Assembly: GCA_002395865.1 (NCBI GenBank)
Contig: DGVE01000114.1
Location: 1 to 11,175 of the forward strand
Source of the DNA: Lachnospiraceae bacterium UBA4292
Lineage (GTDB): Bacteria > Bacillota > Clostridia > Lachnospirales > Lachnospiraceae
Direction of reading: 5' to 3'
DNA length: 11,175 nt
Shown: positions 6,338 through 11,175 of the stretch, piece by piece
Numbering within the stretch: position 1 is the first letter of the stretch
How the letters are laid out: the number at the start of each line of letters is the position of its first letter
Notes under the pieces: model-generated
What the model saw: only the letters and a program-made list of their open reading frames with translations
What the model was told of the DNA's origin: nothing
Databases searched by the model: none
Translations under genes and position numbers: made by a program

Positions 6338-7516
6338 CTATGGCGTGCATATGAACATGCCTGCCGATTTTGTGATTCTTATATATCTGCTGCCGCGCAT
6401 CTTACGCGACAGGAATTCCTTAAATTCGCCGTATCTCTCGTTTATGAAGTCGTGCTGATTGCCGTGGCAGCTCATGATGTAATCCACCAGAGGAAGCACC
6501 TCGGTCACCCTCAGCTCGTCCTCGTAGAGTTTCTTATCGACACTGCCGAAGTATCTCTCAAGCCTCGTCTGCGCGGTCTCGAGTCCGAAGTTCTCGTATA
6601 GCTCGACCTCCGATAGACTGATCCGTGAGTCGAACTCGCGGCACAGCTGCGTGATCTCCTTCATGTGGTCCCGCCCGTAGGTGCTGCAGATGAACCTGCC
6701 GCCGGGTTTCAGCACCCTCTTGACCTGCGCGAGGGCCTTCTCGGGATCCTTTACATAGAACATGACGTGGTTGGCCACCACTATATCAAAGCTGTCATCC
6801 GGGTACGGTATGGCAGAAGCGTCAAATGTGGCATACTCAAAGCCCTGTGCATTACCTATGCTTCCCGCGGCCTCCTCGGTCATACCTCTCGATATATCCG
6901 AGAGCACCACACGGCTTCCATTAAGTGCCCCGTCGTTCCTCTCTAAGGCCTTCCTCCAGAGCTGGCCGTTGCCGCAGCCTATCTCGAGTATGGACTTGCC
7001 TGCTGTGGGCTGCATCCGGTCAAATATCCAGGTAAACCAGCCTGTTTTATTGACCGAGTAGTCCTCGTGAAGCTTTATTCGGATGTTTAAGTTACTGCCG
7101 TTTTTGTACTGCTTGGCGACGCTCTCCTCCATGTTTATCATGTGGATGAGGTTTAAGACTCTCTCCCAGTCCACCGCCTCGCCTTCATCGAGATGCTCTA
7201 TCGTCTGGTCGAGCGTCTGCGCCACGCGCGAGAGACCCTCTATCTTGCGGCCCACGAGCTCCTTCTGCAGTGCCAGTGAATGCCGCACATATCCCGCATC
7301 GGTATCGCGCACGGTTATGTCGGCGATCTCCTCGAGCGAAAAGCCCAGATACTTCAGTGTCAGTATCCTCTGCAGCTTGACGAAATCCGCGTCCGAATAC
7401 AGTCTGTACCCCGCCTCTGTCTGCGCGGACGGCTTCAGAAGTCCCTTTATGTCGTAAAAGCGTATCGTCCTCTCGGACACATTCGCCATTTTCGCGAACT
7501 CACCGGTCGTGTACAT
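6338..7516 (-). CDS. MerR-type regulator fused to a SAM-dependent methyltransferase
   Basis: The 392-residue product begins MYTTGEFAKMANVSERTIRFYD, a MerR winged helix-turn-helix (about 1-70), followed by a helical dimerisation region (about 75-125). The C-terminal half is a class I (Methyltransf_11) fold with SAM-binding motif ILEIGCGNGQ near residue 176 and a later DSFDIVVANHVMFYV plus VLKPGGRF. In ordinary MerR proteins the C-terminal part senses a metal or drug; here a methyltransferase takes that place. The protein may sense SAM or a methylated compound, or couple regulation to modification of a small molecule. The substrate cannot be read from the sequence. I chose ATG 7516 because it has AGGGGG upstream and fits the family's start. 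The upstream ATG at 7549 has no SD and sits at the predicted transcription start. It has its own promoter and is followed closely by the lipoprotein gene. Confidence 0.9.
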   Translation of the reverse strand: MYTTGEFAKMANVSERTIRFYDIKGLLKPSAQTEAGYRLYSDADFVKLQRILTLKYLGFSLEEIADITVRDTDAGYVRHSLALQKELVGRKIEGLSRVAQTLDQTIEHLDEGEAVDWERVLNLIHMINMEESVAKQYKNGSNLNIRIKLHEDYSVNKTGWFTWIFDRMQPTAGKSILEIGCGNGQLWRKALERNDGALNGSRVVLSDISRGMTEEAAGSIGNAQGFEYATFDASAIPYPDDSFDIVVANHVMFYVKDPEKALAQVKRVLKPGGRFICSTYGRDHMKEITQLCREFDSRISLSEVELYENFGLETAQTRLERYFGSVDKKLYEDELRVTEVLPLVDYIMSCHGNQHDFINERYGEFKEFLSRKMRGSRYIRITKSAGMFICTP

Positions 7517-7551
7517 ACACCGCCCCCTGTCATCCGAAGCGATCGTCATAT

Positions 7552-7586
7552 CCGTTAAATATATATTAATTACCGGATTTTGTCAA
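7552..7586 (-). promoter_or_regulatory. Strong promoter with overlapping dyad, upstream of merR-methyltransferase
   Basis: On the minus strand TTGACA (7586-7581) and TATATT (7563-7558) are separated by exactly 17 bp: a perfect -35 and a one-mismatch -10. CCGTTAA (7552-7558) and TTACCGG (7570-7576) form a dyad with 6 of 7 positions complementary, covering the -10 and much of the spacer, where MerR proteins bind. Autoregulation is therefore likely. The spacer is 17 bp, not the 19-20 bp of classical MerR-activated promoters, so repression may be the simpler mode. The predicted start is near 7551. Confidence 0.8.
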
Positions 7587-7596
7587 GAAACGCGCT

Positions 7597-9546
7597 TCAC
7601 ACAGCCTCGTCATTCAGGTTCGCAAGCTTCGCAGCCTGATCTGCCGCTATGAGACTGTCTATTATCTCGTCCAGATCGCCGTCCATCACCTGATCAATGC
7701 GGTAAATGGTCAGGTTGATGCGGTGGTCGCTGACGCGGCCCTGGGGGAAGTTGTAGGTCCTGATCTTCTCGGAGCGGTCGCCCGTTCCTATCTGGCTTCT
7801 TCTCTCCTGCGCCTGCTCCTGAGCCTGCGCCTCGAGCTGCATCTCGTAGAGCATCGCGCGAAGCACTCTCATGGCCTTGTCACGGTTCTTTAACTGGCTC
7901 TTCTCATCCTGACACGATATCACTATTCCTGTAGGGTAGTGCGTCAGTCGCACAGCGGAGTCGGTGGTATTTACACACTGACCACCGTTTCCTGATGAGC
8001 GGAACACATCGATCCTTATATCCTTCGGGTCGATCACGATATCCGAGTCGACCTCATCCGCCTCGGGCATGACCGCTACCGTAGCCGTACTGGTATGTAT
8101 CCTGCCGCCCGATTCGGTCTTGGGAACTCTCTGCACGCGGTGGGTGCCGCTCTCGTACTTCAGCCTCGAGTAGGCTCCCTGTCCGCTGATTATGAAGGAA
8201 ATGTATTTCATTCCCCCTATACCTATCTCCGAAAAATCCACCAGCTCGCATTTCCAGCGGCGGCTCTCCGCGTAGTGCACGTACATCCTGTACAGCTCCG
8301 CCGCAAAAAGCGCGGCCTCGTCTCCGCCCGCACCCGCTCTGATCTCCATGACGACATTCCTGTCATCGTTCGGGTCCTTGGGCAGAAGAAGTATCTTTAT
8401 CTTCTCAGAGAGCTCCTCGGCCTGCGCTTTCGCGTCCTGAAGCTCCTCCTTCAACAGCTCACGCATCTCCTCGTCGCTCTCCGCGCCGAGCATCTCCTCA
8501 CTCTCCTCTATGGTCGCTAAAGCCTTCTTGTATGCTGTGTAGGCCTCCGCCACGGGTGTGAGCTCCGCGTGCTGCTTCATTATCTCCCGGTATCTCTTCG
8601 CGTCCGACGTGAGAGCCGGGTCATTCATCTCCTCCGTCAGCTCCTCGTATCTTATCAGGAGCTCATCTAATTTATCAAACATCGTAATGATCCTCTCATA
8701 TCTCTCTGACTTAATTCTCACCACACGGTCAAGTCCCGCGAGATCCTTGTACACCCGCGCCTCCATCCCGTGCTCGCGCGCAAGAAAGCATATCCTCTCA
8801 CCCTGCGTGCATCCTATCTCAAACCAGATCACACCTCCGGGCGCAAGAAAGCTTCGCGCTTCACCAAGTATCCTCTTATAAACGGCCATGCCTCCGTCAT
8901 CCGCAAAAAGCGCAAGATGAGGCTCATGCTCTATGACCTCGGGAGCCAGGCTCTCCTTCTCCTCCTCACTTATATACGGAGGATTCGACACTATGATGTC
9001 GAAATGCCTTTTATCCGCCGGCAGCATGGAAAGCGCGCCGTACAGGTCTCCCTGAAGGAAAGTCACCTCGGCCCCGTTGTCCGCAGCATTTACAGCAGCC
9101 ACATTAAGAGCGCCCTCACTGATATCCGTTCCGACACAGTATGCGGGCTTGCCGAGGACCGCGAGCGCCGTTATTATGCAGCCGCTTCCCGTGCACAGGT
9201 CGAGAACCCTCTTCCCGCTGACTCCTTCATCCAGTATACGCTCCACCAGCACCTCGGTGTCGAGTCTCGGTATCAGTACCTCGGGGCTAACCTTAAATGT
9301 CAGTCCCATGAACTCCTGATCGCCCAATATATACTGCACAGGTTCCCGCTGCACCCTCCTCTTAAGCCATTCCTCCAGCACCCTCGCGCCTTCATCACCG
9401 GCCGTTTCATTCTGTTTTAAAAAATATGTGCTTCTGCTCACATTCATTGCCGCAGAAAAGAGAAGCCATGCATCCGTGTCGGCCTCCTCTATGCCGCCGT
9501 CCTTAAGCAGCTGCGACGCGTGTTCGAGAAGCTGTCTGTAAGTCAT
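7597..9546 (-). CDS. prmC-prfA: PrmC - RF1 fusion: release factor methyltransferase joined to release factor 1
   Basis: One uninterrupted frame (649 residues from ATG 9546) encodes two proteins that are normally separate. Numbering below is from the alternative ATG at 9558, which adds four residues. Residues 5-280 are PrmC: the family motif [21 protein letters not shown] motif [10 protein letters not shown] (118-127) and catalytic NPPY (192-195). Residues 293-653 are full-length RF1 (361 residues), with stop-codon recognition motif PKT (479-481, the PxT of RF1) and peptidyl-hydrolysis motif GGQ (525-527). PrmC methylates that very glutamine using SAM; RF1 releases proteins at UAA and UAG. The linker is only about 12 residues. 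I prefer ATG 9546 because it gives the typical start [10 protein letters not shown] and AAAGGA lies at workable spacing. It begins 1 nt after the TAG of the DUF1385 gene. The frame ends in TGA, which RF1 does not read. Domain identities are certain; whether the products stay fused is discussed under the internal start. Confidence 0.93.
   Translation of the reverse strand: MTYRQLLEHASQLLKDGGIEEADTDAWLLFSAAMNVSRSTYFLKQNETAGDEGARVLEEWLKRRVQREPVQYILGDQEFMGLTFKVSPEVLIPRLDTEVLVERILDEGVSGKRVLDLCTGSGCIITALAVLGKPAYCVGTDISEGALNVAAVNAADNGAEVTFLQGDLYGALSMLPADKRHFDIIVSNPPYISEEEKESLAPEVIEHEPHLALFADDGGMAVYKRILGEARSFLAPGGVIWFEIGCTQGERICFLAREHGMEARVYKDLAGLDRVVRIKSERYERIITMFDKLDELLIRYEELTEEMNDPALTSDAKRYREIMKQHAELTPVAEAYTAYKKALATIEESEEMLGAESDEEMRELLKEELQDAKAQAEELSEKIKILLLPKDPNDDRNVVMEIRAGAGGDEAALFAAELYRMYVHYAESRRWKCELVDFSEIGIGGMKYISFIISGQGAYSRLKYESGTHRVQRVPKTESGGRIHTSTATVAVMPEADEVDSDIVIDPKDIRIDVFRSSGNGGQCVNTTDSAVRLTHYPTGIVISCQDEKSQLKNRDKAMRVLRAMLYEMQLEAQAQEQAQERRSQIGTGDRSEKIRTYNFPQGRVSDHRINLTIYRIDQVMDGDLDEIIDSLIAADQAAKLANLNDEAV
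8680..8697 (-). promoter_or_regulatory. Internal SD and start codon for free RF1 within the fusion
   Basis: GAGAGGA (8697-8691) lies 8 nt before ATG 8682-8680, in the linker between the two domains. Translation from here gives a 361-residue protein beginning [15 protein letters not shown], exactly where RF1 proteins normally start. Its GGQ glutamine would then be residue 235, the same number as in E. coli RF1. Free RF1 is therefore likely made alongside, or instead of, the fusion. Confidence 0.65.
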
Positions 9547-9547
9547 G

Positions 9548-10504
9548 CTAGAGAGCATCCTTTCTTTCTTCAGAGGGTGAATTCTTCAACAGATAATCCT
9601 TCCAGTCGAATACCGCCTCAACGCTTGCGATACCGACCTCTATCATCGATTCATCCGGCTCCGCCGTGGTCAGTCCCTGCAGCCAGAGACCGGGCTTTGA
9701 CAGTATATTCACCACAGGGTTGTCGCTGTTGCCAGCCAGACGAAGAAACTCGTAGCTCACTCCGGCCACCACAGGTATAAGAAGTATGCGGCTTAAAAAG
9801 CGCAGCCAGATCGTCGGCGTATCTATAAGCATAAATATAAGTATCGATATTATCATCACTATGAGCATGAAGCTCGTGCCGCATCTTTTGTGTCTTCTCG
9901 AAGACTTCGCGACATTCTCGACCGTGAGGTCCAGACCGCTCTCGATGCAGTTTATGCACTTGTGCTCCGCCCCGTGATACATGTATGTGCGCTTTATATC
10001 CTTCATGAAGGATATCAGCCACACATAGAGTATGAAAATGGTCATTCTGAAGACGCCCTCGAGCAGATTCACGACAAACCTGTTCTCGATCACAGTCTTT
10101 AAAAGGCTCGCAAAAAGCGACGGAAGTAAAACGAACATGCCGATGGCAAACACTATCGATATCACCATCACTATCGTCAGAAATATCTTCTCAGCCTTGT
10201 CGCCGAACTTCTTCTCCATCCACTTCTCGAATCTCGTGGGCTCGTAATCCTCCTCAGGCGTGGCGTATATCTCCGATGAATAGCTGAGGCTCTTCATACC
10301 GACCACCATCGAGTCGATGAAATTGAACATACCGCGTATGAAAGGCGTCTTAAGCCACCAGCCGTTTCCGAAGATGCTCCTGTAATCCTCTGTTTTTATC
10401 TCTATCCCGCCGTCGGGCTTTCTCACCGCGCAGGCGTATTTATCGCCCGCGCGCATCATCACGCCCTCCATGAGCGCCTGTCCGCCGATACCGCTGGACT
10501 TCAT
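9548..10504 (-). CDS. DUF1385 (YqhQ-type) integral membrane protein
   Basis: The 318-residue product begins [20 protein letters not shown], the highly conserved opening of the DUF1385 family. It has about four membrane segments (roughly 106-130, 145-167, 212-230 and 235-260). Between the second and third lies the family signature [15 protein letters not shown], then [11 protein letters not shown]. The conserved His, Glu and Cys residues hint at a metal site or catalytic role, but the biochemical function is not established to my knowledge. AAGGAGG lies 7 nt before the ATG. The gene sits between rpmE and prmC-prfA, an order common in Clostridia, and its TAG stop is 1 nt from the next start. 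The upstream terminator is short in U residues, so some transcription may continue from the rpmE promoter. Confidence 0.9.
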   Translation of the reverse strand: MKSSGIGGQALMEGVMMRAGDKYACAVRKPDGGIEIKTEDYRSIFGNGWWLKTPFIRGMFNFIDSMVVGMKSLSYSSEIYATPEEDYEPTRFEKWMEKKFGDKAEKIFLTIVMVISIVFAIGMFVLLPSLFASLLKTVIENRFVVNLLEGVFRMTIFILYVWLISFMKDIKRTYMYHGAEHKCINCIESGLDLTVENVAKSSRRHKRCGTSFMLIVMIISILIFMLIDTPTIWLRFLSRILLIPVVAGVSYEFLRLAGNSDNPVVNILSKPGLWLQGLTTAEPDESMIEVGIASVEAVFDWKDYLLKNSPSEERKDAL

Positions 10505-10542
10505 AAGCGCGCCTCCTTCAATAAATGTTTTTAAACATGCCG

Positions 10543-10573
10543 AAAAGGGGTTGAAGCCTCTGCCTCAACCCCT
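10543..10573 (-). terminator. Hairpin terminator after rpmE, probably leaky
   Basis: On the minus strand AGGGGTTGA (10573-10565) pairs with its complement (10554-10546) over 9 bp around a 10-nt loop, followed by TTTT then CGGC. The U-run is short, so partial read-through into the DUF1385 gene is plausible. It begins 15 nt after the rpmE stop codon. Confidence 0.65.
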
Positions 10574-10588
10574 GAAAAGTTCAGTTTT

Positions 10589-10795
10589 TCAATTAGCCTG
10601 AAAACCATACTTACGGTTGAACTTATCGATCCTACCGCGAGCCTGTGCTGCCTTCTGCTGACCCGTGTAGAACGGATGGCACTTGGAGCAGATCTCGACG
10701 TGGATGCTCTCCTTCGTTGAACCGGTCACGAACTCATTACCGCAGTTGCAGGTGACCTTCGCCTGATAATACGTAGGATGTATTCCTTCCTTCAT
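10589..10795 (-). CDS. rpmE: Ribosomal protein L31 (zinc-binding form)
   Basis: The product has 68 residues beginning [16 protein letters not shown], typical of bacterial L31, a small protein of the 50S subunit that bridges to 30S. CNC near residue 16 and CSKC near residue 35 form the four-cysteine zinc site, so this is the zinc-containing type made when zinc is sufficient. Length is normal. I chose ATG 10795, with GAGG 8 nt upstream; the GTG at 10804 that would add three residues is itself part of that SD. The gene has its own strong promoter and a structured 5' leader, and is followed by a weak terminator and the DUF1385 and prmC-prfA genes. Confidence 0.96.
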   Translation of the reverse strand: MKEGIHPTYYQAKVTCNCGNEFVTGSTKESIHVEICSKCHPFYTGQQKAAQARGRIDKFNRKYGFQAN

Positions 10796-10852
10796 TTCTT
10801 TCACCTCGTCTTCTAATGTTCTTTGACATTAATCTACTGCCGTACAGACAGC
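10796..10852 (-). promoter_or_regulatory. Structured 5' leader of rpmE, candidate L31 autoregulatory leader
   Basis: The predicted transcript has about 57 nt before the ATG. It can form two hairpins: one at 10837-10851 (five pairs including one G-U, 5-nt loop) starting right at the transcription start, and one at 10814-10831 with arms TAATGT and ACATTA (six pairs, 6-nt loop) ending 13 nt before the start codon's GAGGTG region. L31 leaders that bind the protein and repress its translation have been described in Firmicutes. Whether this one matches that family needs a covariance-model search. Confidence 0.45.
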
Positions 10853-10858
10853 TTGGGT

Positions 10859-10887
10859 ATTATAGCACAGGAGAAATAATAATGCAA
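10859..10887 (-). promoter_or_regulatory. rpmE promoter, perfect extended -10
   Basis: On the minus strand TGCTATAAT (10867-10859) is a perfect extended -10 box, with TTGCAT (10887-10882) 17 bp upstream as a partial -35. Transcription would start near 10852. Confidence 0.8.
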
Positions 10888-10909
10888 TAACTTTTTTCAC
10901 GACTTTTTG

Positions 10910-11073
10910 GTAACTATTCAGCACCCGTCCATCGCATTCACAAAAACCTCGCCAAAGGCATCGGTTTTTGCTCATGTGACGGACGTCTGCTATTAGAACC
11001 ACACAGAAATAACCATCCGAGTTCATGCAAGCATGACTCGTCTGGTCATTCCTGCATGGTTCTGAATAGTTAC
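10910..11073. repeat. 164-bp nested palindromic element with 12-bp terminal inverted repeats
   Basis: The ends GTAACTATTCAG (10910-10921) and 11062-11073 are exact reverse complements. Inside are two further arms. The first (10926-10985) stacks CGTCC/GGACG, TCGCAT/ATGTGA (one G-U), CAAAAACC/GGTTTTTG and GCC-AAA-GGC. The second (10995-11063) pairs AGAACCA with TGGTTCT, ACCA with TGGT, and CGAGT-CATGC (one bulged T) with GCATGACTCG. The whole folds as a three-way junction. No protein is encoded and no intrinsic terminator tail follows on either strand. A miniature mobile or palindromic repeat, or a structured RNA, are both possible. No clear target-site duplication is seen. Confidence 0.7.
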
Positions 11074-11175
11074 ATATTAAGAAAAATTCCGGTGTATGAA
11101 TGAGACGGGGGGAAGGCTTCGGATGTCAGTATTCTGAACTCATGCCCTCTTCTTATCATTTCCTCGCCGAGCTCA
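11070..11175 (-). CDS. C-terminal end of a minus-strand gene entering from the right edge
   Basis: From the right edge one minus-strand frame stays open for 34 codons to TAA at 11070-11072; the other two minus frames are closed early. The visible residues include LGEEMIRRGHEFRILTSEA and end GIFLNM. The stretch looks protein-like (helix, then beta strand), but I do not recognise the family. The stop codon lies inside the right terminal arm of the 164-bp palindrome, so the C-terminus may have been reshaped by that element. The open frame is short enough to occur by chance, so confidence is limited. Confidence 0.45.
   Translation of the reverse strand, partial: ELGEEMIRRGHEFRILTSEAFPPSHSYTGIFLNM

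Noticed and set aside
7517..7549. Longer start for the MerR-methyltransferase at ATG 7549
   Set aside because: No SD, and the predicted transcription start falls at about 7551, leaving no leader; ATG 7516 has AGGGGG upstream and the usual MerR N-terminus.
8770..9420. Plus-strand frame of 216 codons
   Set aside because: Antisense to the PrmC part of the fusion, where all methyltransferase motifs are present; no SD or domain on the plus strand.
10570..10590. CTGAA/TTCAG hairpin with T5 on the plus strand after rpmE
   Set aside because: Only five pairs and no plus-strand gene upstream; the longer minus-strand hairpin at 10546-10573 explains the region better.
10796..10804. GTG start three codons upstream for rpmE
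   Set aside because: The GTG is part of the GAGGTG ribosome-binding site for ATG 10795, and L31 proteins start at the shorter MKxGIHP form.

Overview
The window looks like a chromosomal segment of a low-to-mid GC Gram-positive anaerobe of the Clostridia, most likely Lachnospiraceae. The grounds are the conserved block rpmE - yqhQ-type DUF1385 gene - prmC - prfA, strong AGGAGG-type Shine-Dalgarno (SD) sequences, lipoprotein signal peptides, a LytTR/GHKL two-component pair and an SH3/NlpC-P60 lipoprotein. The family-level assignment is inference from gene order; no marker gene was compared.

Left part (1-2728, minus strand): a lipoprotein gene cut by the window edge (1-1087), an AT-rich gene for a membrane-anchored protein of unknown function (1280-2254), and a tiny gene for a 44- or 32-residue peptide (2402-2536) whose ribosome-binding site and start are duplicated in tandem. 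Between this peptide gene and the plus-strand regulator is a compact divergent regulatory region. It has two extended -10 promoters with poor -35 boxes, facing away from a pair of 8-bp direct repeats 20 bp apart, as expected for a LytTR-type activator.

Centre left (2729-4779, plus strand): a LytTR response regulator and an overlapping six- to seven-pass GHKL sensor kinase, resembling AgrA/AgrC. With the divergent peptide and exported-protein genes this could form a small peptide-signalling or cell-surface response module. No AgrB-type protease or transporter is visible, so the signal is unknown.

Centre right (4806-7516, minus strand): a promoter with a near-consensus sequence and an overlapping dyad drives a MerR-type regulator fused to a SAM-dependent methyltransferase, followed 17 bp later by an SH3/NlpC-P60 lipoprotein. 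The terminator of this operon lies inside the last codons of the convergent sensor kinase gene.

Right part (7597-10887, minus strand): a translation-linked cluster with its own strong promoter and a structured leader: rpmE (L31), a DUF1385 membrane protein, and a single open frame encoding PrmC (the methyltransferase that modifies release factors) fused to RF1, its own substrate. An SD-preceded ATG at the join suggests that free RF1 can also be made. Upstream of rpmE is a 164-bp nested palindrome (10910-11073) with 12-bp perfect terminal inverted repeats. Its outer arm contains the stop codon of a further minus-strand gene that enters from the right edge.

The most notable items are the PrmC-RF1 fusion with an internal start, the divergent LytTR module with its duplicated-start peptide, and the 164-bp cloverleaf-like element.
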